Assembly (NCBI RefSeq): GCF_900106045.1
Contig: NZ_LT629802.1
Span: forward strand, 2,790,001 to 2,854,000
Source: Pseudomonas mucidolens
GTDB lineage: Bacteria; Pseudomonadota; Gammaproteobacteria; Pseudomonadales; Pseudomonadaceae
DNA length: 64,000 bases
Reading direction: 5' to 3'
The notes under the pieces are model-generated. The model had not been told where the DNA came from and did no database searches. It saw only the letters and a list, made by a program, of their open reading frames with translations. Positions 57,103-64,000 of this stretch are shown one piece after another (the first letter of the stretch is position 1; every line of letters starts with the position of its first letter). Both the position numbers and the translations under genes were made by a program.

Positions 57103-57699
57103 ATGAACACTTTTCCGATCCTGCACACCGAACGCTTGCACTTGAGGGAGTTGGTCGCCGACGACGCACCGGTACTGTTCGAGATTTATCGCAATGCCGA
57201 AGCCATGCGTTGGTTTGGCATCGATCCCATGACCGAGCTTGCCCAGGCCCATGCATTGATAGCGACGTTTTCCCACTGGCGAACCCAGCCAAACCCGGGC
57301 ACGCGCTGGGGGCTTGAGCATGACGGCAGATTGCTCGGCAGTTGCGGGCTGTTCAAGTGGAATCGTAGCTGGAACAGCTGTTCCCTGGCCTGTGAACTGG
57401 CGCCTTCGGCCTGGGGCAACGGGCTGATGAGCGAGGCGTTGCACGCCATGCTCGAGTGGGGTTTTGCCCAGATGCAACTGCACCGGGTCGAAGCCTTGGT
57501 ACACCCACGCAATAGCGCCTGCCAAGCGCTCCTCGGCCGTCTGGGCTTCACTCAGGAAGGCATGCTGCGCGAAGCGGGATTCTGGGGCGGTCGCTATCAG
57601 GACCTGCAAATCTTTTCGTTGCTTTGCCATGAGTACAGCGTCGTCGGTTTCGGGCTAAAGGCCAGGCGCACTTCTGGTAGACACACGGAGTCGCGATGA
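57103..57699 (+). CDS. GNAT acetyltransferase (RimJ/RimL-like)
   Basis: 198 residues. It opens with TERLHLRELVADDAP, typical of RimJ/RimL-type GNATs. SCGLFKWN, then APSAWGNGLMSEAL form the acetyl-CoA-binding region, and RVEALVHPRNSAC with LLGRLGF follow. ATG 57103 has AAGGAA upstream. Its stop overlaps the next ATG (ATGA), so it is coupled to the alpha/beta hydrolase. Substrate unknown. Confidence 0.88.
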   Translation: MNTFPILHTERLHLRELVADDAPVLFEIYRNAEAMRWFGIDPMTELAQAHALIATFSHWRTQPNPGTRWGLEHDGRLLGSCGLFKWNRSWNSCSLACELAPSAWGNGLMSEALHAMLEWGFAQMQLHRVEALVHPRNSACQALLGRLGFTQEGMLREAGFWGGRYQDLQIFSLLCHEYSVVGFGLKARRTSGRHTESR

Positions 57700-58628
57700 A
57701 TCCCTCGATCCCGCTGTTTTACACGCGTACCCCGATGCTCGATATCGCCTACGAAGCCCATGGCCCAACCGACGGCGAGGTGGTGATTCTGCTGCACGGG
57801 TTCCCCTACGATCCTCGCGGCTACGACGCGATTGCGCCGGTACTGGCCGCGCGCGGCTATCGGGTGCTGGTGCCGTATCTGCGCGGTTATGGCCCGACTC
57901 GGTTTATCCACGCCGGGGTCATGCGTTCCGGCCAGCAAGCCGCTCTGGCCAAGGACTTGCTGGACTTCATGGATGCGCTGTCCATCGACCGGGCCGCCCT
58001 GGCGGGTTATGACTGGGGCGGGCGTGCAGCCTGTATTGTCGCCGCGCTGTGGCCCGCGCGGGTTCGCTGCCTGGTGACAGGCGATGGCTACAACATTCAG
58101 AACATTGCCCGGTCGACCCAGCCTCGGGCACCGGTCACGGAACATCGGCTCTGGTACCAGTTTTACTTCCACACGCAACGGGGTGTCGATGGCTTGACCG
58201 CCAACCGCCGTGAGCTGTGTGAGTTATTGTGGTCGCTTTGGTCGCCCTCCTGGGCGGCAGGATCCGGCCTGTACCCAGACACCGCGCCATCATTCGATAA
58301 CCCGGATTTTGTCGAGGTGGTGATTCACTCCTATCGCCATCGCTTCATGTATGCCGAGGGCGATCCGGCGTTGGAGGCGCTGGAACAAGCACTGGCGCCG
58401 CAGCCGCCGATTTCGGTGCCGAGCATTTCCCTGTGCGGGGCCGATGATGGCGTCGGCCCACCCTCCGAGGTGGATGATGACGTGGCGCACTTCAACGGAT
58501 TTTATCAACGACGAGTGCTCGCCGGGGTCGGCCACAATATTCCTCAGGAAGCCCCCCAGGCCACGCTCGCCGCACTGTTTGAACTGCTCGAGTTGACTCA
58601 AGCCGGTGAAGAAAACCGTTCGCGATAA
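57696..58628 (+). CDS. Alpha/beta hydrolase, epoxide hydrolase/haloalkane dehalogenase-like
   Basis: 310 residues. HGFPYDPRGYD gives the HG oxyanion motif. YDWGGR gives an Asp nucleophile, the signature of epoxide hydrolases and dehalogenases rather than serine esterases. GVGHNIPQEAP supplies the His. Its 3' end overlaps by about 30 bases the convergent GlxA-type regulator gene. Substrate unknown. Confidence 0.85.
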   Translation: MNPSIPLFYTRTPMLDIAYEAHGPTDGEVVILLHGFPYDPRGYDAIAPVLAARGYRVLVPYLRGYGPTRFIHAGVMRSGQQAALAKDLLDFMDALSIDRAALAGYDWGGRAACIVAALWPARVRCLVTGDGYNIQNIARSTQPRAPVTEHRLWYQFYFHTQRGVDGLTANRRELCELLWSLWSPSWAAGSGLYPDTAPSFDNPDFVEVVIHSYRHRFMYAEGDPALEALEQALAPQPPISVPSISLCGADDGVGPPSEVDDDVAHFNGFYQRRVLAGVGHNIPQEAPQATLAALFELLELTQAGEENRSR

Positions 58629-59566
58629 ACTTGTGGCGTCACCGACAAGGCCCGCAGAAAACTACGGCGCATGGTTTCTTCGCAACCGAAACCACATTGC
58701 TGGGCGATGCGCTTGATCGCCACGCCGCTGTCCGCCAGTTGTCGGCGCGCGGTTTCCACACGGATCAATTCCACGGCCCGCGCCGGGGTCTGGCCGGTTT
58801 CGGCGCGATAGTGACGCACGAAGCTGCGCTCGCTCATGTCGGACTGTGCCGCCAGGGTCGGGACGCTCAGGTCCAGACTAAGGTTCTCGGCGATCCAGGC
58901 ATGCAACTCGGTGAAACGGCTACCGCCATTTTGCAACGACAGGGTCACACTGAACTGCGCTTGCCCCCCGGGACGCTTGAGAAACACCACCAGTTGCCGC
59001 GCCACGTCCAGGGCCGCCGCACGGCCGAGGTCATCTTCCACCAGCGCCAGGCACAAATCGATGCCGGCAGTGACGCCCGCCGAGGTCCAGACCTTACCCT
59101 GGCGAATAAAGATCGGATTGGCTTCGACCCGCAGTTTCGGGTACTTGCGCGCCAACTCCTCGCAGCGGGTCCAGTGAGTCGCCACCCGACAACCGTCCAA
59201 CAAGCCGCTGGCAGCCAACAGGAAGGCGCCGGTACACACCGACGCCGTACGCCGCGACCGAGCGGCCTTCAGCCTGACCCAATCCACCAAGCCTGAGTCT
59301 TCGGCCGCACCGTACACCCCCCAGCCGCCGGCGATCACCAACGTATCGCACGCCGCATCGGCCGCCGGCAGGGGCTCGGCCAGCAGGGCCAAACCGGCGG
59401 AGGTGATTACCGGTTCGGTCTGGGAGGTGACCACATTCACCGCATAGGGCGACGGCAAACCTTGTTGGCGCGCCAGATCGTTGGCCGAAGCAAACACCTG
59501 CAAAGGCCCGGTGACGTCGAGGACCTGCACATTGGGAAAGGCGAGCACATGAACGATTTTTGGCAT
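58598..59566 (-). CDS. GlxA-family AraC regulator with DJ-1/PfpI domain
   Basis: 322 residues. The N-terminal DJ-1/PfpI domain (about 1-185) has LDVTGPLQVF and the nucleophile-elbow-like SVCTGAFLLA. The C-terminal AraC-type double helix-turn-helix includes MSERSFVRHYRAETGQTP and KRIAQQCGFGCEE. ATG 59566 is chosen as the first ATG; an in-frame TTG at 59605 would add 13 Pro/Thr-rich residues, and neither has a clear ribosome binding site. It diverges from an isonitrile hydratase gene and is its likely activator. Confidence 0.87.
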   Translation of the reverse strand: MPKIVHVLAFPNVQVLDVTGPLQVFASANDLARQQGLPSPYAVNVVTSQTEPVITSAGLALLAEPLPAADAACDTLVIAGGWGVYGAAEDSGLVDWVRLKAARSRRTASVCTGAFLLAASGLLDGCRVATHWTRCEELARKYPKLRVEANPIFIRQGKVWTSAGVTAGIDLCLALVEDDLGRAAALDVARQLVVFLKRPGGQAQFSVTLSLQNGGSRFTELHAWIAENLSLDLSVPTLAAQSDMSERSFVRHYRAETGQTPARAVELIRVETARRQLADSGVAIKRIAQQCGFGCEETMRRSFLRALSVTPQVYRERFSSPA

Positions 59567-59655
59567 GATTGGCGTAATGGGTGGGGTTAATGGCGTATTC
59601 GCCAAATCCTAGGTCACTAGAGTGAGATCGTCCATCTCTTTTCAGGAGTTTCGTC

Positions 59656-60336
59656 ATGACCTTGCATATCGGCTTTGTGTTGTTCCCCGGCATCCAGCAA
59701 CTGGACCTCACCGGTCCTTACGACGTTCTGGCGTCGTTGCCGGATGTGAAGCTGCACCTGATCTGGAAGGACCTGGCAGCGGTCACCTCCAGCACCGGCC
59801 TGATCCTCTCCCCCACCATCACCTACGCCGAATGCCCGACGCTGGATGTGGTCTGCGTACCGGGTGGTTCAGGGGTCGGGCCGCTGATGGAAGATGAGCA
59901 AACCCTGGACTTTCTCATCGCGCAATCGCAGACCGCACGGTATGTGACGTCAATCTGTACCGGCGCGCTGGTGCTCGGGGCGGCCGGCCTATTGCGCGGG
60001 CGTCGAGCCACCACGCACTGGGCCTATCACGACATGCTGAGCACCCTGGGCGCTATCCCGGTGCAGGAGCGTGTGGTGCGTGACGGCAATCTGTTCACGG
60101 GTGGCGGGATCACGGCGGGAATCGATTTTGCCCTGACGCTCGCGGCCGAGTTGTATGGCGAGGCAGCCGCACAGTTGGTGCAATTGCAGCTCGAATATGC
60201 GCCGGCCCCGCCATTCAATGCGGGTCGGCCAGACACCGCGCCGGCGCAGGTGCTGGCAGAAGCCACCCTGCGCACCGTCGAATCGCGCAAAACCCGTAGT
60301 CAAATCGCAGCGCGGGCGGCAACGCGACTGGGGTGA
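59656..60336 (+). CDS. inhA: Isonitrile hydratase (DJ-1/PfpI family)
   Basis: 226 residues. Asp17 (in QQLDLTGP) and Cys101 (in SICTGALVLG) sit exactly where the essential residues of Pseudomonas isonitrile hydratase InhA are placed, to my knowledge. That enzyme hydrates isonitriles to N-substituted formamides. AGGAG precedes the ATG. It is divergent from the GlxA-type regulator. A related amidotransferase-like function cannot be excluded. Confidence 0.82.
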   Translation: MTLHIGFVLFPGIQQLDLTGPYDVLASLPDVKLHLIWKDLAAVTSSTGLILSPTITYAECPTLDVVCVPGGSGVGPLMEDEQTLDFLIAQSQTARYVTSICTGALVLGAAGLLRGRRATTHWAYHDMLSTLGAIPVQERVVRDGNLFTGGGITAGIDFALTLAAELYGEAAAQLVQLQLEYAPAPPFNAGRPDTAPAQVLAEATLRTVESRKTRSQIAARAATRLG

Positions 60337-60364
60337 GAAGCGCAGCCAAGTCAGTGGCCGCAAT

Positions 60365-60655
60365 ATGAAACACCGGATACTGCACTCCCCTGATTTGCGC
60401 GACAGACTGCCTGCCTTGGCCGGTGAAATTGGCGTGCGCCTGGAGGACTTGCAGGAGGCCTTGGAGTGGTCACTGGCCAACGATTTTTGGAGGCCACGCA
60501 CCTGTAGGCGCGAGCCATTCGCAAAAAACCTCTACCGTCACGCAAACAATCAAGCTGACTGCGCAGCGCTCGGTTTTTTCGCGAGCAAGCTCGCTCCTAC
60601 AGGGGCGTCACTCAATCGTTCAGTTCTTGAGGCGCTTTGCCGGCGTCGCCAGTAA
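60365..60655 (+). CDS. Doubtful small open frame disrupted by a REP pair
   Basis: Up to 96 codons from ATG 60365. The first 46 residues (MKHRILHSPDLRDRL ... LQEALEWSLAND) look like normal coding sequence. The rest is translated REP DNA and overlaps the opposite-strand DUF4174 gene. It may be a truncated small conserved gene whose 3' end was replaced by the repeat. No ribosome binding site is evident. Confidence 0.2.
   Translation: MKHRILHSPDLRDRLPALAGEIGVRLEDLQEALEWSLANDFWRPRTCRREPFAKNLYRHANNQADCAALGFFASKLAPTGASLNRSVLEALCRRRQ
60501..60606. repeat. Inverted REP pair (REPIN-like)
   Basis: Two REP sequences in inverted orientation: 60501-60528 (CCTGTAGGCGCGAGCC then ATTCGCAAAAAAC) and 60574-60606 (reverse complement of CTGTAGGAGCGAGCTTGCTC). 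The second is the canonical fluorescent-pseudomonad REP, the first a degenerate copy. The 45 bases between are non-coding. Confidence 0.8.
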
Positions 60656-61145
60656 CCGGCGCGGTGGGCTCCGGCTCAGCCGCTGCAGCGGCTTCTTTTT
60701 CCGCCATGGGCATTTTGTCGATGGCGGCAAAAAACTCTGCCAGGTCAAGGGTGTCGGGGGGCACGGTCTTCTCGACTTTCTTCTCGCCGTCCTTGCCCAC
60801 CAGGATGACTTTGGTACCGGTACTGGCGCTCAGCTTCAGCGCACGGATCAACGCGTTAGTGTCCTGGGCGCCGAGGTCCTTGCCGTCACGCTGTCCGACG
60901 GTGCCGATGTTGGTGTAGTTCACGGTATAGAGCACCATGTTGCGCTCGGTGAATTTTTGCTTGTTGCCAGCCTCTTCAAGGTCTTTCTTGAGCTTGACCT
61001 GAGTCGGGTCGATGGAGCTGGGCGCGATGACAATCAGTGGGCGGAATTTGCCCAGATCTTGCTCTAACGGGCCTCGGTTATCCGCAGCCAACAATGGCCC
61101 AGTAAACGCCATCAAGGTAGCCAGTGTCAGCGACCGGATGAGCAT
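60612..61145 (-). CDS. Periplasmic DUF4174 protein
   Basis: 177 residues. A signal peptide ends at about PLLAADN. The body (FRPLIVIAPSSIDP ... VILVGKDGEKK) has the thioredoxin-fold-like DUF4174 pattern, followed by an Ala/Glu/Pro-rich tail. ATG 61145 is set by an exact AGGAGG at good spacing; the GTG at 61151 would overlap that ribosome binding site. No biochemical function is known to me for the family. Confidence 0.8.
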   Translation of the reverse strand: MLIRSLTLATLMAFTGPLLAADNRGPLEQDLGKFRPLIVIAPSSIDPTQVKLKKDLEEAGNKQKFTERNMVLYTVNYTNIGTVGQRDGKDLGAQDTNALIRALKLSASTGTKVILVGKDGEKKVEKTVPPDTLDLAEFFAAIDKMPMAEKEAAAAAEPEPTAPVTGDAGKAPQELND

Positions 61146-61389
61146 GCGCACCTCCTTTTAATTCCATGCAGGGTTCTTGAGTTTCATGTCTGCGACAATC
61201 AAATTCAAGGATGATTCCTACGCCACTTTCAGAAGCGTAGGCCAGGACGCAGGCGGCGCAAGGGGTTAAGGAGTTTCAGGGCTCATTGTTTCTTTTGATT
61301 GCCGAGCCCTAGGCGGCAAGTTTTTCCCAGGCGCCTTGACTGTAGGAGTCCTCGTTCCAGCCAGGCAATCGGCCGAGCGAACGGCATGT
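61146..61389. other. Intergenic interval
   Basis: About 240 bases holding the DUF4174 promoter region. A 7-bp inverted repeat AGGGCTC (61278-61284) / GAGCCCT (61304-61310) with a T-rich loop lies just 3' of the GST gene and may end its transcript. No gene seen. Confidence 0.4.
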
Positions 61390-62022
61390 TCATTCTTGCG
61401 GCCACTTCGGCCAATGCCAGGCAAACACTGGAGCGACCAGCGGGTCGGCATCTACCTGCTCGAGGATCTTGGCACACTCAGGCCGGGAATGTACCAGCAG
61501 GTCTCGGGCGCCATCCCAGCGGGACACGGCCGCCGCCATGATGCCCAAGGCGTTCGGCACGGACTGCGGTGACAACAATTGCCCGGCAAACTGATCGGCA
61601 AACAGCTGCCAGGCCCGGTGCAGGTGTTTGCGCGTTCCGATGGTCAGGCAAGCTTGCAGTTGCTCATCCTCGCTGTCGAGCCAGCGTTGTGGATAGTCGA
61701 TGATGCTGATCGCCGAATAACAGTTGGCGGCGATATACACCAGGCCGCGAATGACCTGGGCCGAGTCGTGGGGCAGCAGGTCGGACTCCGGATATTCAAG
61801 CCCCAGGTGAATCAGGATCGCCGCGCTTTCCGTCAATACGCTGCCGTCAGGCCGTTGCAGTGTAGGGATTTGCCTGAGCGGATTGATCTGCGCCAGCGCC
61901 TCCATGCTGGCGGGATCGCCCCAAGGGCTGGCTTCAACCTGACGCCACTGCACGCCGCAGCGTTGCAGGGCAACTTCAATGATGCAGGAACCGGAGTTGC
62001 GGGTGCCGTAAAGCGTGTACAT
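61390..62022 (-). CDS. Glutathione S-transferase family protein
   Basis: 210 residues. The N-terminal thioredoxin-fold domain opens MYTLYGTRNSGSC, with INPLRQIPTLQ (cis-Pro) and TESAAILIHL as the glutathione-contact region. A helical C-terminal domain follows. ATG 62022. It sits 50 bases downstream of polB on the same strand. Substrate unknown. Confidence 0.87.
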   Translation of the reverse strand: MYTLYGTRNSGSCIIEVALQRCGVQWRQVEASPWGDPASMEALAQINPLRQIPTLQRPDGSVLTESAAILIHLGLEYPESDLLPHDSAQVIRGLVYIAANCYSAISIIDYPQRWLDSEDEQLQACLTIGTRKHLHRAWQLFADQFAGQLLSPQSVPNALGIMAAAVSRWDGARDLLVHSRPECAKILEQVDADPLVAPVFAWHWPKWPQE

Positions 62023-62072
62023 GGGGTAATCCGTCTTGAAGTCCTGAGCCAGAGTGAAGCGTCTTTCAGTCC

Positions 62073-64000
62073 TTAAAACAAGCCCATTTGCCCGCCAACC
62101 AGGGTGCCGAAATCGTCGTTCACAAACGGCAGAATCGCATCGGCCACCGGCTGCAATTGCCGGGTGACGTAATGATCGTAATCAATCGGCGCCTGGCGTA
62201 CTTCCAAGGGTTCGGGGCCGTTGACGGTCATCACATAACGGATCCACCCACCGTTCTGATATTGCCGTGGGCGACCCTGGCGCAGGTTGAACTCATCCGC
62301 GAGGCGAGCTGCGCGCACATGCGGTGGGACGTTGCGCTCGTAATCACCCAACTGTCGGCGCAGGCGCTTGCGGTAGATCAGCAATTCATCGAACTCTCCG
62401 CTGAGGGTGCGGCGCACGTAATCACGCACATAATCCTGATGCGGCTGGCGCCGGAAGATCCGCTCATACAGTGCTTGCTGGAATTGCCGGGCCAGCGGCG
62501 ACCAATCACTGCGCACGGTTTCCAGGCCTTTGTAGACCATTTCTTCACGCCCGTCGGCGTGAATGACGAGCCCGGCGTAACGCTTTTTGCTGCCCTCTTC
62601 CGTCCCGCGGATGGTCGGCATCAGGAAGCGGCTGAAATGGGTTTCGTACTGCAGCTCCAGCGCGCTTTGCAGACCGTACTCAGTGCGCAGGTGCTCACGC
62701 CACCATTGGTTGACGTGTTGCACCAGGTCCTGGCCGATACGCGTTGCCTGCTCGGGGGAATGCGCACTGCCGAGCCAGACGAAGGTGGAGTCGGTGTCAC
62801 CGTAGATCACTTCATAGCCTTGCGCTTCGACCAGTTCGCGGGTCTGGCGCATGATCTGATGGCCACGCAGGGTGATCGATGATGCCAGGCGGGTGTCGAA
62901 AAACCGACAACCGCTGGAACCGAGTACCCCGTAGAAAGCGTTCATGATGATTTTCAGGGCTTGGGACAATGGCGCGTTGCGCTCACGCTTGGCCACTTCG
63001 CGGCCTTCGGAAACGCGCGCGACGATGGCAGGCAGGCAATGTCGGCTACGGGAAAAACGCGCTCCGCGAAAACCCTGCACCGACTCGCTGTCGTCGGGAT
63101 GGCGCAGGCCTTCGATCAAGCCCACCGGGTCGATCAGGAAGCTGCGGATAATCGACGGATACAGGCTTTTATAGTCCAGCACCAAGACCGATTCATACAG
63201 GCCGGGACGCGAATCCATGACAAAGCCGCCGGGACTGGCCTGAGGGGGTTTGTCGCCCAGATTCGGCGCAACGAAGCCCTGGCGGTGCATCAGCGGCATG
63301 TACAGGTGAGTGAAGGCCGCCACTGAGCCGCCGTTGCGATCCGCCGGCAACCCGGTGACGCTGGCGCGTTCAAGGAGGAACTTGAGCAACTCGGTTTTTT
63401 CGAAAATCCGCGTCACCAACTCACAGTCCTTGAGGTTATAGCGCGCCAGTGCGGGTTTGTCCTCGGCGAACATGCGGTTGATTTCGTCCATGCGCTGATA
63501 CGGTGTGGAGATGGATTTGCCTTCACCGAGCAAGGTCTGGGCGACGTTTTCCAGACTGAACGACTCAAAGCTCCAGGTGGCGGAGCGCAGCGCTTCGATG
63601 CCGTCGATGATCAACCGTCCGGCAGCGGCCGCAAAGTAATGGTTGCGGCTGCCATGTTCGCGCCAGTTCATCGCCTCCTCACCGCGCCCCAGCAAGAGCG
63701 GCACGTTCAGGCGCTGGGCATGTTCATGCAGTACGCGCAGGTCGAACTGCACCAGGTTCCAACCAATGATTGCATCGGGATCGTGCAACGCCAGCCATTG
63801 GTTCAGGCGCTCGAGCAACTGGGCACGGCTATCGCAGTAATCGAGCTTGAAATCCACTGCATCGGTTTTGTTCGGCGGGCCAAGCATGTACACCTGGCGC
63901 TCACCGCAACCTTCCAGGGCGATGGAGTACAGCTCCCCTTTGGCGGTGGTTTCAATGTCCAAGGACACCAGCTTCAGCGGCGGGCGGTAGTCAGGAGCAG
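62073..64000 (-). CDS. polB: DNA polymerase II (family B), 5' partial
   Basis: 642 residues are visible, and the frame stays open to the window end ([17 protein letters not shown]), so the true start lies beyond 64000; the GTG at 63968 is internal. Exonuclease motif LDIETT is at the left end of the visible protein. Polymerase motif A appears as [10 protein letters not shown], motif B as [13 protein letters not shown] and motif C as YGDTDS. It is a replication-restart and damage-tolerance polymerase, usually LexA-regulated; its promoter is outside the window. Confidence 0.93.
   Translation of the reverse strand, partial: APDYRPPLKLVSLDIETTAKGELYSIALEGCGERQVYMLGPPNKTDAVDFKLDYCDSRAQLLERLNQWLALHDPDAIIGWNLVQFDLRVLHEHAQRLNVPLLLGRGEEAMNWREHGSRNHYFAAAAGRLIIDGIEALRSATWSFESFSLENVAQTLLGEGKSISTPYQRMDEINRMFAEDKPALARYNLKDCELVTRIFEKTELLKFLLERASVTGLPADRNGGSVAAFTHLYMPLMHRQGFVAPNLGDKPPQASPGGFVMDSRPGLYESVLVLDYKSLYPSIIRSFLIDPVGLIEGLRHPDDSESVQGFRGARFSRSRHCLPAIVARVSEGREVAKRERNAPLSQALKIIMNAFYGVLGSSGCRFFDTRLASSITLRGHQIMRQTRELVEAQGYEVIYGDTDSTFVWLGSAHSPEQATRIGQDLVQHVNQWWREHLRTEYGLQSALELQYETHFSRFLMPTIRGTEEGSKKRYAGLVIHADGREEMVYKGLETVRSDWSPLARQFQQALYERIFRRQPHQDYVRDYVRRTLSGEFDELLIYRKRLRRQLGDYERNVPPHVRAARLADEFNLRQGRPRQYQNGGWIRYVMTVNGPEPLEVRQAPIDYDHYVTRQLQPVADAILPFVNDDFGTLVGGQMGLF

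Noticed and set aside
62073..63968. GTG 63968 as the true polB start
   Set aside because: The frame continues upstream to the window edge with family-typical residues, and the first exonuclease motif would otherwise lie at the very N-terminus.

Overview
This window comes from a fluorescent Pseudomonas, most likely the P. fluorescens group. It is GC-rich and most of it is one pyoverdine siderophore locus. The products pvdP, pvdM, pvdN, pvdO, pvdE and fpvA are recognisable over their full length, and 24-bp PvdS-type promoters (TAAAT, 16 nt, CGT) sit in front of the iron-regulated units.

Layout. 1-1101 (+) is the 3' part of an outer-membrane efflux channel (opmQ-like). 1213-2172 (-) is an HSL-type alpha/beta hydrolase. 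2220-39214 (-) holds three collinear nonribosomal peptide synthetase (NRPS) genes, read from right to left: 25031-39214, 17176-25029 and 2220-17162. They carry ten modules and end in a thioesterase domain. From the adenylation-domain pocket residues I infer the peptide D-Ser, Dab, Gly, Ser, D-Asp (to become beta-hydroxy-Asp), Ala/Gly, Gly, D-Ala/Gly, Gly, hydroxy-Orn. 39467-41238 (-) is a thioesterase (pvdG-like) plus SyrP/TauD-like hydroxylase operon, which fits the beta-hydroxy-Asp residue. 41387-42520 (+) is an unusual SCP2 plus JmjC-type cupin fusion with its own PvdS box. pvdP (-) and pvdM-pvdN-pvdO (+) diverge from a shared control region. A terminator separates pvdO from pvdE-fpvA, and another hairpin terminator closes fpvA at 52322-52358.

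The most notable anomaly is in the last NRPS gene. It is open over 4980 codons except for two in-frame TAG codons (10941-10943 and 8628-8630), each one transition away from the expected Trp and Gln codons. UAG is the ordinary stop codon of three neighbours (the efflux channel, pvdG and pvdP). The simplest reading is therefore a recently broken pyoverdine synthetase; sequence error and programmed or suppressed UAG are the alternatives.

From 52357 onward the window is ordinary accessory and housekeeping chromosome: an MFS transporter divergent from a TetR regulator with a striking double operator, an SDR dehydrogenase overlapping a GH15 glucoamylase-like gene, a GNAT acetyltransferase, an alpha/beta hydrolase, a GlxA-type AraC regulator divergent from an isonitrile hydratase, a REP pair, a periplasmic DUF4174 protein, a GST, and DNA polymerase II (polB, cut by the window end). 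No tRNA, rRNA, insertion sequence or CRISPR array was seen. The remaining pyoverdine genes (pvdL, pvdA, pvdH, pvdQ, pvdS) are not in this window.
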